This document shows positions 18,972-26,905 of a stretch of DNA of 64,000 bases, in pieces. The position numbers were made by a program, and so were the translations under genes. The number at the start of each line of letters is the position of its first letter. Positions within the stretch are counted from its first letter, which is position 1. The stretch lies in assembly GCA_945957605.1 (NCBI GenBank), contig CAMFLR010000003.1, positions 124,001-188,000 of the forward strand, written 5' to 3'. Source of the DNA: an uncultured Isosphaeraceae bacterium (GTDB taxonomy: Bacteria; Planctomycetota; Planctomycetia; Isosphaerales; Isosphaeraceae). The notes under the pieces are model-generated. The model worked only from the letters and a program-made list of their open reading frames with translations, was not told the origin of the DNA and searched no databases.

Positions 18972-21125
18972 TCACCTCGCGTAAATGAACTCATCAAGAT
19001 TGAACAACATCCACGCGAGTCCCTTGAGGCGAGCGGGATCGCCCTGCAAATACGCCATGGCCAGTTCTCGCTCTTTTGTCGAAGGGGGGCGAGCGATGGC
19101 GATCCGGTAGCCCAGGTCGACGGCTGCGTCGAGTTTGCCGCCGGACTCTTTCTTCAACCGTTCGGCGAACTTAGCCGTTGCACTGTCGATCACTTCGCTG
19201 TTCATCAGGAACAGGGCTTGAGGCGCGGTGACTGTGCGGGTGCGAACAGGGCAGGGGGCACGTCCGTCGTCGACGTCGAATGCTTGCAGGAAATTGGGAA
19301 CGACGTCTCGGTTCGTGGCATAGCCGCGGACCATGAAGGCTGCGCGACGGTTCGGCCCTCGGCTTCCACCGCCACCACCTCCGCCTCGTCGCCCGCCGCC
19401 GCCACCACCCACGTCGAACGATGGGCCGCCGATGGTGACGTCGAGATCTTTGGCGGCGAAGAAGACGGCGTCCCAAATGGGCTCGGCTTCGAGGCGACGA
19501 AGCTTGAAATGCCAGAGGCCGGCGTTTTCGGGGTCGGACGCGAGTTCGGTCGCAGACTGGCTGCTATTCACTTCCGACGCCAGCTTGTAGACGTCGGAGG
19601 TGACGATTAGCCGATGCATTTCTTTCATGCGGAAGCCTCGGCTGACGAACTCGGAGGCGAGCCAGTCGAGCAGGCGCGGGTGACTTGGGTCGCCGCCGAG
19701 GATTCCAAAGTCGCTTGGAGTTTTGTGCAGACCCTCGCCGAAGTGCCACTGCCAGAGCCGATTGACGGCGACGCGGGCGAACATGGGATTCTCGGGTGCG
19801 GTCAGCCAGTCGGAAAAGGCTTCCACTCGGCTTTCTCGGAACTCAATACCTTCGGGAGCAAATGGCCAGCCGGGTGCGACTTCGTGCTTTAGCTCCGGAC
19901 GATCGGGGTCGCCGCTGGTGAGAATGTAGCTCTTTTCCTGCTCCTTCTTCGGGTCGACCTCGACGGTCCAGTACGCGGGAAGTGTGGAACGTCGACGCTC
20001 GCCGATCTGGGAAAGCTTGCCTTGAAGGTCGCTGTACTTGCGGCGATCGGCTTCGGACATGATCGCCCGGACCTTGTCGGTATCAATCCGCAAGACGGGA
20101 AAATAGTCGTCGGCGATCTTCTGCTCTGCGCTGGTTCGATTCTTCTCGGGCTTGCGGATGACGACCTGAACGTCGGGCGGAAGCATTGCGATCCGGTCGT
20201 CGCGGAGCTTGGCGGCGTAGGGGGCTGTGAGAGTTTCGATCGTCTCTTCGATTGGTGCCCGCTTCTTGTCGACCTCGTCATTCACGCGGCCGGCGGCGAT
20301 GATTTCGGTGGCTGTCGCGAGCGTGACTTTCCGGAGCACGAGGGGATCGAACAGCGCCTTCATGGCGTAGAAGTCGCGCTGCTTGATTGGGTCGTACATG
20401 TGGTCGTGACACTTGGCACAGCCGACGGTCAGACCCATGAAGGCGGTGGAAACCGTTTCGACAGCGACGATGGGGAATTCACGCGAATCTTTGCCGTCGC
20501 GGACGACTGCGCCTCGTGCCAGGAAGCCGAGCGCGAACTGGTCGTCGGGGCGAGGCTCGATGCGAGAGCGAATTCCAACCGCCGCCATTTGGGTTCGTGT
20601 CTTGGACCGATAGCCGGTTAACTGGGCTCGGACGAACTGGTCGTAGGGGACATCATCGTTGAGGGCTCGAATCACCCAATCTCGCCAGTGATGAATGCCT
20701 GACGCGGCGGTCATTCGTTCGTCGACGTCGGCGTATCGCAGAACGTCGAGCCAGTGGCGGCCGTAACGAACGCCGTGTTGTTCTGAGTTGAGGAGCCGAT
20801 CGACGACTTTTTCGTAAGCGTCCGGCGAGTCGTCGCGGAGAAAGGCGTCTTGCTCTTCGATCGAGGGGGGGAGACCAGTGAGGTCGAGCGTTACCCGGCG
20901 CAGGAGTGTTCGCTTATCAGCCATGCCGACCGGCTTGAGGCCGTCGGCCGCGTATCCTTCGGTGATGAAGGCGTCGATTGGATTCGGGGAAGTGGGTCGC
21001 CCCGTGGCTTTGGGACGGACTACTGGCTTCAAGACCCAGAGTGTTTCGGCTTTTTCTTCGGCCGCGTTTGCGATCGGCGGCAAAAGGGCGATGAAACAGG
21101 CGATCCATCGGAGGGGCAATCGCAT
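18972..21125 (-). CDS. DUF1549/DUF1553 (PSCyt2/PSD1) secreted protein
   Basis: 717 aa, starting with a Sec signal peptide (MRLPLRWIACFIALLPPIANA). It has no N-terminal PSCyt1 cytochrome domain: the DUF1549 region ([19 protein letters not shown]) begins by about residue 65. The CxxCH motif is VGCAKCHDHMYDP. The DUF1553 region contains WLTAPENPMFARVAVNRLW and TVTAPQALFLMNSE. An insert of about 25 residues made almost only of Gly, Arg and Ser lies near residue 570-596 (19338-19415). It forms an operon with the DUF1501 gene downstream. Confidence 0.92.
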   Translation of the reverse strand: MRLPLRWIACFIALLPPIANAAEEKAETLWVLKPVVRPKATGRPTSPNPIDAFITEGYAADGLKPVGMADKRTLLRRVTLDLTGLPPSIEEQDAFLRDDSPDAYEKVVDRLLNSEQHGVRYGRHWLDVLRYADVDERMTAASGIHHWRDWVIRALNDDVPYDQFVRAQLTGYRSKTRTQMAAVGIRSRIEPRPDDQFALGFLARGAVVRDGKDSREFPIVAVETVSTAFMGLTVGCAKCHDHMYDPIKQRDFYAMKALFDPLVLRKVTLATATEIIAAGRVNDEVDKKRAPIEETIETLTAPYAAKLRDDRIAMLPPDVQVVIRKPEKNRTSAEQKIADDYFPVLRIDTDKVRAIMSEADRRKYSDLQGKLSQIGERRRSTLPAYWTVEVDPKKEQEKSYILTSGDPDRPELKHEVAPGWPFAPEGIEFRESRVEAFSDWLTAPENPMFARVAVNRLWQWHFGEGLHKTPSDFGILGGDPSHPRLLDWLASEFVSRGFRMKEMHRLIVTSDVYKLASEVNSSQSATELASDPENAGLWHFKLRRLEAEPIWDAVFFAAKDLDVTIGGPSFDVGGGGGGRRGGGGGGGSRGPNRRAAFMVRGYATNRDVVPNFLQAFDVDDGRAPCPVRTRTVTAPQALFLMNSEVIDSATAKFAERLKKESGGKLDAAVDLGYRIAIARPPSTKERELAMAYLQGDPARLKGLAWMLFNLDEFIYAR

Positions 21126-21331
21126 TCTCAGCCGCTCCCGGTATGTACGCTTTTGATGTTCAAGGGGCGAGAGACTGTCGTTGTTCGCAACACAATAGTT
21201 TAACCGCTGTTTGCTGATAAACCATCAGGCTGCCGGTGTGACAGGGCGTTTTTGGGTCGGTGTTGGTCAATTTGTACAATTCTAAGTGAGATGCGATCAA
21301 ATGGGTGGAAAGCTATGTGTTCTGGAAGAGA

Positions 21332-21371
21332 TTTTGAACAGAAGGCAACAAAGGTAACGAAGAGTTTGGAG
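21332..21371 (+). repeat. Interspersed repeat copy A (GAACAGAAGGcAaCaAAGG type)
   Basis: Reads TTTTGAACAGAAGGCAACAA and continues AGGTAACGAAGAGTTTGGAG. Matches copy B about 100 bases downstream over some 40 bases with a few differences, and copy C at 42646. Confidence 0.7.
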
Positions 21372-21430
21372 AATGTTCGCTAGAAATCATGCTAATGATA
21401 AATGTGAATAACTAGCATTATTAATAGAAG

Positions 21431-21470
21431 TTTTGAACAGAAGGAAGCGAAGGTAGCCAAGAGTTTGGAA
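21431..21470 (+). repeat. Interspersed repeat copy B
   Basis: Reads TTTTGAACAGAAGGAAGCGA and continues AGGTAGCCAAGAGTTTGGAA. Same orientation as copy A. The short reverse-strand frame across it is a product of the repeat, not a gene. Confidence 0.7.
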
Positions 21471-21534
21471 GAGGTTTTGTTGGAGTTCGCGAGCGGATGG
21501 TAGCCACATCTTTCTCCTGCGCGAGGATTGGTCG

Positions 21535-22215
21535 TTAAAATGATGATTTTGTGAGAATTTCGTAGTGCGAATTGACTGCGGGTTGACCGGTGTAGTTTGG
21601 GCCGGCGGAGTCGTCGGCGCCGAGGTAGCGAAAGAGAGTCGGTAGGGTCAGATGGCGAGTTGCGGTGAGAAGTCGTTTGGTTTGGTTGTATTTGAGCCTG
21701 AGGCGGCGAAGTTTGTTGATGATCGGGCGCGAGTCGCTGTCGGTCAGCTTGAGGTTGGAGGCGTCGAGGTTTGCGGTGAAATGACCGTTGGGTGCGAGCC
21801 AACTACAGGCTCGCGCGATGAGGCTGAGCTTGTCGCCAATGTAGTGCAGGCCGTGGACGCAGGTGATGAGATCGAACTTGCGGTCGGACTGCCAGGTCTT
21901 GAGTGAGGCTTCGACAAGTTGGACGTCTGGATTTTGGTGATGGAACATGCCGACGAGGTCGACGCCGATGATTGTTGCCGACCATCCTTCTTTGCGCATC
22001 AGCTCGGCAGCTTGAATGAGCGCTTTTCCGGAACCGCAGCAGAGGTCGAGCCAGGCGGGAGGTTGAGATTGGGAGCGCTCGCGGAGAAACGTGAGCGGGT
22101 TGAAGCCCAGCTCGCGGTCGTAGCCGTTCGAGCCGAGCAAATTGCGTTCGCGGTTCATCCGGCAGTTGGCCACGACGGCGGAGCGTTCGAGTTGATCGTC
22201 GCTGAGGAGATTCAT
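21535..22215 (-). CDS. Class I SAM-dependent methyltransferase of the RlaP operon
   Basis: 226 aa. Motif I is WLDLCCGSGKALIQAAE, motif II IIGVDLVGMF and motif IV FDLITCVHGLHYIG, giving a Rossmann methyltransferase. The substrate is unknown. It follows the nucleotidyltransferase gene by nine bases, last in a four-gene run (ATP-grasp, two RlaP-like nucleotidyltransferases, methyltransferase). Some RNA-repair operons carry a 3'-terminal RNA methyltransferase (Hen1), but I see no Hen1-specific metal motif here, so an RNA substrate is only suggested by context. Confidence 0.82.
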   Translation of the reverse strand: MNLLSDDQLERSAVVANCRMNRERNLLGSNGYDRELGFNPLTFLRERSQSQPPAWLDLCCGSGKALIQAAELMRKEGWSATIIGVDLVGMFHHQNPDVQLVEASLKTWQSDRKFDLITCVHGLHYIGDKLSLIARACSWLAPNGHFTANLDASNLKLTDSDSRPIINKLRRLRLKYNQTKRLLTATRHLTLPTLFRYLGADDSAGPNYTGQPAVNSHYEILTKSSF

Positions 22216-22224
22216 TTCTGGCGA

Positions 22225-22980
22225 TCAAACCGTGGCCATGCGAAGTCGAATGAGCAGGTCATTCAATGCGGGACGCGCAGAAGGAGATTCGAGAAGCGTG
22301 CTCGATTCTTGGGCCTCTTCGAGTTCTGCTGTCAGCCGAACGAACTCTCGGTCGTGAAATAGTAGCTCGGCGGCATCGAACGTATCATTCTCTTCACCTG
22401 ACGTTTTGCGGGCGATGAGATCGTTCACGTGGCTCAGTCGCGCGTCTTCGTTGAGGTGCACGAGATTCGCTTCGATGACTCCTGTGCGCATCAGGTGGAT
22501 GCCGGTCAGGAGCACGCGGTAGGTGTAGAGCAGAGGTTTGACGCGCGGAGGTTGCTCGCTCTGGACGAGCCGCCATTGCGAGGCTGAGAAACCGAGATAG
22601 TGATGCGCGTGGTGGCGCGTGATGCAATGGGCGGCGATCGCTTTGAGCTCGTCGTGTGCGGAGGTTGTGTGAACGATGAATGGTGAGAGCAATTGCTCAA
22701 GCACGTAGCCGTTGGGCTTGAGAAGCATCGCGAAGAACTTGCGGGCGTCGTGAGTGACGAGGTCCAGCTCAAGGCCATCGTCCATGCGCGAATCCTCGAT
22801 CGTTTCCGAACCTGTGTCGAGTCCGACAACTTCCCGCGCTGGGAGAATGTGGCAGCCACGGAGGTCGCAATCGGAGTTGGGCGATGGGAAGCCGTAGAGG
22901 TGCGCACCGCTGATCGTCGCGAAGATCAGCGGGTAGGGATGACGGGCTACTGTGCGTTCGAGATGGGCTTGCACGTCCAT
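22225..22980 (-). CDS. Nucleotidyltransferase, RlaP-like (first copy)
   Basis: 251 aa from the ATG at 22980, which has AAGGA upstream. The pol-beta/MNT signature is SGAHLYGFPSPNSDCDLRG (residues 24-42: SG...SDxD), with a second carboxylate candidate in LELDLVTHDARKF. RlaP was described by comparative genomics as an RNA-ligase-associated predicted nucleotidyltransferase, found with RNA ligases and end-healing enzymes. The activity of the family is not established. It lies 16 bases after its paralogue. Two RNA ligases and an HD-Pnk enzyme occur within 16 kb, which supports an RNA-repair role. Confidence 0.82.
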   Translation of the reverse strand: MDVQAHLERTVARHPYPLIFATISGAHLYGFPSPNSDCDLRGCHILPAREVVGLDTGSETIEDSRMDDGLELDLVTHDARKFFAMLLKPNGYVLEQLLSPFIVHTTSAHDELKAIAAHCITRHHAHHYLGFSASQWRLVQSEQPPRVKPLLYTYRVLLTGIHLMRTGVIEANLVHLNEDARLSHVNDLIARKTSGEENDTFDAAELLFHDREFVRLTAELEEAQESSTLLESPSARPALNDLLIRLRMATV

Positions 22981-22996
22981 GAGAATCCTTGAGAGA

Positions 22997-23896
22997 TCAG
23001 AGCAGATCCTTGATTTGATCAAGCTCGGCCTGGATGTTTCGCAGCGCGACGACGGAGCGGTCGGGATTGACGACGCAGCCGTTGAGACTGCCGTAATGTT
23101 CTTCCAGAACCGAGAGCAACAGGTTGCGGATCGCGGGTTCGTCGGGTGTGGCTCGGAGCTTGCTGTCGACGTACAACCGTTCGAGTTGCGACTCTTTTTC
23201 GGCGAACCAGGCGCGCAGTTGTTCCATGGTCCACTCGCCGCGACGAATTGACTTGAGTTGTTCGTTGTTGCGCTGAAGGTCGATGTCGGATTCCATGAGG
23301 ATTTGCTCGACTTCCGAAATCAAGCGGACAACATGGTACGCGAACTTGGTGTCGTAGCCGTAGCGGGCGACGATTTCGGCTCGCTTGCCGACGGGTTCTT
23401 TGGTCAACTTGTGAAGCTGTGAATACGCGTAACCCTTGAATTTGGGCCATGCGCCTTTGTGGAGAAACAGTCGGCGTTGTTCGCGCACGAGCGTGCCGGC
23501 GCGGGTTGCATGCAGCACGCAATTCGACGAGGTAAACAGCGAGTCGATGATGTTGGGATTGTTGTCCATCGCCAGGGCGAAGTATTTCACGACGCCGTAA
23601 AGCGCGAGGTCGTACGATCGGCCGTGGCCGGAGAGGGCGTCGCGATCGCTAATGTGATGCGCCTGGAAAACGTCGAACTGCTCGGATTGTTTGCCGAAGC
23701 CGGCGATCTCACCGCGCAGGTGCGGGAAGATGTCATCCTTCGGCGGAATGGCCCAGCCGATGACATCCATGTCGCTGGTGTCGGACGAAACGCCGTACGC
23801 CACCGAGCCGGTGATCGTCTCGTATTGGACGTTCGTGGGAAGCCAGCGCGGCGGGCGGATCAGGCCGCGGTCGGTCAGGCGTTCTACGGTGCTCAT
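22997..23896 (-). CDS. Nucleotidyltransferase, RlaP-like (second copy)
   Basis: 299 aa. The ATG at 23896 is preceded by GAGG. The signature ITGSVAYGVSSDTSDMDVIG (Gly30-Ser31, Asp42, Asp44) is a pol-beta-type metal and nucleotide site; FDVFQAHHI and YDLALYGVVKYFALAMDNNPN follow. A helical C-terminal half includes FKGYAYSQLHKL. It is longer than and clearly diverged from the copy just downstream. Both sit in an operon with an ATP-grasp enzyme. A template-independent nucleotide addition to RNA ends or to protein is possible; neither is shown. Confidence 0.83.
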   Translation of the reverse strand: MSTVERLTDRGLIRPPRWLPTNVQYETITGSVAYGVSSDTSDMDVIGWAIPPKDDIFPHLRGEIAGFGKQSEQFDVFQAHHISDRDALSGHGRSYDLALYGVVKYFALAMDNNPNIIDSLFTSSNCVLHATRAGTLVREQRRLFLHKGAWPKFKGYAYSQLHKLTKEPVGKRAEIVARYGYDTKFAYHVVRLISEVEQILMESDIDLQRNNEQLKSIRRGEWTMEQLRAWFAEKESQLERLYVDSKLRATPDEPAIRNLLLSVLEEHYGSLNGCVVNPDRSVVALRNIQAELDQIKDLL

Positions 23897-23916
23897 GGGC
23901 GATCCTCAATGGGTCG

Positions 23917-24702
23917 TCAACGATCATCGGCCCAGGCCGCGACCAGATCAAGATACGCAGCGCGAACTTCGGGGAAAACGGTGACGTTGGGAACGTGATT
24001 CACTTCGAGAAGATGCCGCGTGTTTTCAGGCGTGACGATGTAATCGACGCCAATCGTCGCGAGGCCGAAATGCGCAGCGAGCTGTCGCGTGTCGTCGAGC
24101 AATTCACTGTCGAGTGGCATAAATGCGGCGTCGCGATGATGGACGGATTTCAGCCAGTCATCGCCGGTCATGCGCACCTGCCAGGCTCGATCGCCCACGA
24201 GTATGATGCGAACGGCGTCGCCTTCGAGGAAGGGCTCGATCAGTGTTGGGACTTCGGCACGCCAAGGTCCGGTGAAGCGGGCCTTGTCTTCGCCGCAATG
24301 CCAGTTGCCCCACTTGGCGACGTGCGGCGTGGGACGATCGACGGTTGAGCCACGATCGGCATAACTGCGCGGGGGAGCACCGAAACGCGTGACGGCGAGT
24401 GCGTGGACCAATCCAGGGATGCGCAGGCGCAGATCCATCATGCCGCAGGCCGCCGGGAGGCATGGTCCGTCCCAAAGCGCGAGCGCGGTGAGAAAGTCGT
24501 GATCGTCCTCGAATATTGCGTGGAAGACGACGCGATCGACCGAGATGAACTGATTCATGCGGTGCGGGTGTTCGACCAGGAGCGTACCGCCATCAACCTG
24601 GATCCGCGGCAGGTTCTCGTAGGCGATGACTGGCCGGTTCAGTCGCGCGCGGAGTTCGGTGGTTTCGGGCTCGTCGAGTCCGACGAGCAGAATCGCGTTC
24701 AT
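23917..24702 (-). CDS. ATP-grasp superfamily protein
   Basis: 261 aa, first gene of the RlaP operon, with AAGG before the ATG at 24702. The C-terminal TIGVDYIVTPENTRHLLEVNHVPN carries the metal-binding Asp and the ExN pair of ATP-grasp ligases. The preceding VPTLIEPFLEGDAVRIILVGDRAWQV matches the nucleotide-binding strand region. ATP-grasp enzymes usually join a carboxylate to an amine with ATP. Its fixed position upstream of two nucleotidyltransferases suggests a modification step in the same pathway. A second, different ATP-grasp domain is in the STM4014 fusion 6 kb away. Confidence 0.78.
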   Translation of the reverse strand: MNAILLVGLDEPETTELRARLNRPVIAYENLPRIQVDGGTLLVEHPHRMNQFISVDRVVFHAIFEDDHDFLTALALWDGPCLPAACGMMDLRLRIPGLVHALAVTRFGAPPRSYADRGSTVDRPTPHVAKWGNWHCGEDKARFTGPWRAEVPTLIEPFLEGDAVRIILVGDRAWQVRMTGDDWLKSVHHRDAAFMPLDSELLDDTRQLAAHFGLATIGVDYIVTPENTRHLLEVNHVPNVTVFPEVRAAYLDLVAAWADDR

Positions 24703-24855
24703 GATTGATCGCCTTAATTGTGGGGCGCGTGGGGACTTAGCGATGTCCCTTCAAACTAGATGCAGTATCGGCGGAAGGGGTTCGGAGTGCAGCGACGGCA
24801 CGGCGGTTGCACAAAATTCTCGCTCCGCCTTGGACCATTTTTTCGAGGAAATCCC

Positions 24856-25863
24856 GTGCGAACTCGAGATAAGCTGGCGCTAGGGGCTGTTGCGGCGGCT
24901 GGCGCAATGTGGGGGGCGAAGGCGTGGCTACGGTCGCGCCGCTGGATCGAACTGGCCGATCGTGTGGTGGTGATTACCGGGTCGGATAGTGGATTCGGCC
25001 TGGTGCAGGCCCGGCAGATGGCTGCGCATGGCGCGAATGTCGTGCTGGCGGCGCGCAATGCTGAGAAGCTCGAGGAGGCAGCGGAAGCGGTGCGACAGGA
25101 CGGCGCGCCCGAGGTGCTGGCGATTCCGACGGATGTGTCGCACCCGGATGAAGCGAAGCGGTTGATCGATAGAACCGTCGAGCATTTCGGTCGGATCGAC
25201 GTGCTCATCAACATCGCGGGGCTAATGTTGGTGGGAGCCGAGCCGACGCTTACGCTCGAAGATTTTCACACGCTTATGAATGTGAACTTCTGGGGCGCCG
25301 TGCATACCACGAGGGCGGCACTGCCACATATGCGCAAGGCGAAGTTCGGGCGAATTGCGAATGTGTCGTCGGTTGGCGGGTTGTTCGCCGCGCCTCATAT
25401 GATGCCGTACACGACGAGCAAGTTCGCACTGACCGGATTCAACAAGAGCCTGCGTCCCGAGGCGCTTCGCGACAATGTGTATGTTACGGGCATTTACCCG
25501 ATGACGATGCGCACAGGCGGACATCGCCACGCGTGGTTCAAGGGGAACCAGGAAGCGGAATATGCCTGGTTTTCGCTGGGCGACGTGTTGCCGGGGCTGT
25601 CGATGTCGGTCGAGCAAGCTGCGCGGATGACGATTCTCGGACTTCAAGCGGGCGACCCCGAGGTGATCATCGGTCTCATCGGTCGTGTGAAAACCGCTGT
25701 CGATGCGATTTTCCCGTTCTGGTCGGCGGAGTTGATGGACGTCGTCGAGCGAGCGTTCCCCGCGCCTGAGAATGTCGAGACCCCGGCGGTGCAGGGGAGG
25801 GATCTTTATGGCCCGATCGCCAACTTCACGAATCGGATGGTGCCCGATCGTACTCGGCCTTGA
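24856..25863 (+). CDS. Membrane-anchored SDR family oxidoreductase
   Basis: 335 aa from a GTG at 24856 with GAGGA seven bases upstream; the frame is open further 5' but without features. An N-terminal hydrophobic segment (KLALGAVAAAGAMWGAKAWL) precedes the cofactor motif TGSDSGFG, then NIAG, a Ser in VSSVGG and YTTSK. Likely an SDR acting on a lipid or other hydrophobic compound at the membrane. Divergent from the RlaP operon with about 150 bases between. Confidence 0.85.
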   Translation: MRTRDKLALGAVAAAGAMWGAKAWLRSRRWIELADRVVVITGSDSGFGLVQARQMAAHGANVVLAARNAEKLEEAAEAVRQDGAPEVLAIPTDVSHPDEAKRLIDRTVEHFGRIDVLINIAGLMLVGAEPTLTLEDFHTLMNVNFWGAVHTTRAALPHMRKAKFGRIANVSSVGGLFAAPHMMPYTTSKFALTGFNKSLRPEALRDNVYVTGIYPMTMRTGGHRHAWFKGNQEAEYAWFSLGDVLPGLSMSVEQAARMTILGLQAGDPEVIIGLIGRVKTAVDAIFPFWSAELMDVVERAFPAPENVETPAVQGRDLYGPIANFTNRMVPDRTRP

Positions 25864-25879
25864 GAGAATGGCGCATGAA

Positions 25880-25900
25880 AAACCCCGCTCGATGGCGGGG
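25880..25900 (-). terminator. Intrinsic terminator on the minus strand
   Basis: CCCCGC, a six-base loop and GCGGGG form a short GC stem. Read on the minus strand the stem is followed at once by TTTTT. It lies some 40 bases beyond the stop of the 80-aa minus-strand frame at 25937, which supports that frame being a gene. Confidence 0.65.
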
Positions 25901-25936
25901 TCGGCGAATTTCGGTGGTCGAGCCGGTGGTCTGCGA

Positions 25937-26179
25937 TCAGACCGAAACTGGCTCGGCCGCGTCGGGGCATTCGGACAAAGTCTCGGCATGCGCGAAGAGG
26001 GGCATTGGCTCGATTGCAACCGAGCGACTCGGGGCTGGAAATTTGCCATTGAGGATATCGAGCTTACGCCGGAGTCGCGCGCTAACGCTTGCGTGAGCGG
26101 AGAGACTTTGGTGTGCATGAAACAGGGCGGGACCGGCGGCTTCGCCATACTTGCGAACGTAGTTTTGGAGACGTCTCAT
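25937..26179 (-). CDS. Small hypothetical protein, 80 aa
   Basis: MRRLQNYVRKYGEAAGPALF and onward: no known family recognised. Supported by a sensible amphipathic composition, an AAGGA upstream of the ATG at 26179 and an intrinsic terminator on the same strand just after the stop. The N-terminal half is basic and helical, the C-terminal half ends acidic (ECPDAAEPVSV). It occupies what would otherwise be a 430-base gap between the SDR and EIIA genes. Confidence 0.55.
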   Translation of the reverse strand: MRRLQNYVRKYGEAAGPALFHAHQSLSAHASVSARLRRKLDILNGKFPAPSRSVAIEPMPLFAHAETLSECPDAAEPVSV

Positions 26180-26292
26180 GGGTTGCTTTATCCTTCATCG
26201 GCCAGTCGGCCGTTTTGAGTTTTCGACCCATTATTAAATACGTTCGCCACAATGGGTTGGTTCGATTTTGACGACGCCAAATCAGGGCCAAA

Positions 26293-26763
26293 TCACGACG
26301 AAAATGCGGACGGATTCATGGCGGATTTAAACGCTTCGAGAAGCTCATGTGGTGACGTGGTGCTGCGGAGTTTTTCAGCGAGGCCGAAGCGAAGGCTGCG
26401 GACCAGGCGTTCAAAGTAACCGGCGCACGAATTGGAGCGTTCGATCGGAAATACGGCGAAAAAGACGATGTCGACGGGCTCGGCGTCGAGGCTTTGCCAG
26501 TCGAGGTTGGGTTCGGTGAGAACGGCGACGATGAGGCGGGCGTCTGTGACGGCGGTATGACGACAGTGAGGCAGTGCGACGCCCTGTCCCAGCGCGATCG
26601 GGCCGAGTTCCATACGTCGTTCGATCGCCGCGCGGATTTCGCTGGCGGCGTCGATCGCGATTGTGAGATTGCTGGCGAGCATCGTCATCAAGGCGTCGAG
26701 CGTTGATGCACGAGTTGCGGTCTTGAGGATCGTGGCAGACACTGCCGGTTCGAGGTGAGTCAT
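26293..26763 (-). CDS. PTS EIIA type-2 domain protein (EIIA-Ntr/fructose family)
   Basis: 156 aa from the ATG at 26763 (MTHLEPAVS). The phosphorylation site is GQGVALPHCRH, with the GxxxPH histidine of EIIA type 2, and the later IVFFAVFPI and FERLVRSLRFG strands fit the fold. In planctomycetes such lone EIIA domains are probably regulatory rather than sugar transporters. No EI, HPr or EIIB gene lies nearby. Confidence 0.85.
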   Translation of the reverse strand: MTHLEPAVSATILKTATRASTLDALMTMLASNLTIAIDAASEIRAAIERRMELGPIALGQGVALPHCRHTAVTDARLIVAVLTEPNLDWQSLDAEPVDIVFFAVFPIERSNSCAGYFERLVRSLRFGLAEKLRSTTSPHELLEAFKSAMNPSAFSS

Positions 26764-26832
26764 ACGCGTGTCGAGCCTTCGAAACGCGAAGAGGGGCAGC
26801 TTGGAATTGCGCCCAGTTGGGTAAAACAGCAC

Positions 26833-26870
26833 GTCGGTTCCGCGCTGCCGATTGACAGCGCGGAACCGAC
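26833..26870 (-). terminator. Strong hairpin, candidate terminator of the PEP-CTERM gene
   Basis: GTCGGTTCCGCGCTG, eight loop bases, then the exact inverse: a perfect 15-bp stem located 36 bases after the PEP-CTERM stop. On the minus strand four T's begin about six bases beyond the stem, so it is a terminator with a displaced T-tract. Confidence 0.7.
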
Positions 26871-26905
26871 TTTAAGTATGCGCGAAGCGTTGGAAAACGC
26901 CAGGC

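Larger units (their letters stand above)
21126..21534. other. Intergenic region, AT-rich, with two repeat copies
   Basis: About 410 bases with no supported gene. It holds the upstream region of the DUF1549/DUF1553 gene on one side and the 3' side of the methyltransferase gene on the other, plus two copies of an interspersed repeat (annotated separately). Base composition is clearly more AT-rich than the coding DNA around it. Confidence 0.7.

Noticed and set aside
21332-21470. Two-unit CRISPR-like arrangement
   Set aside because: Only two units in tandem, imperfect and with no further spacers; no cas genes. It is an interspersed repeat.
21392-21802. 136-aa minus-strand frame over the repeat copies and the methyltransferase 3' end
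   Set aside because: Its C-terminal part is the translated repeat and the rest is a shadow of the methyltransferase gene.
21535-22215. Methyltransferase as Hen1 RNA 2'-O-methyltransferase
   Set aside because: No Hen1-type metal-binding ExxExxH motif could be seen; only generic class I SAM motifs.
26293-26763. Part of a sugar-transporting PTS
   Set aside because: A lone EIIA domain; no EIIB, EIIC, HPr or EI gene in the window.
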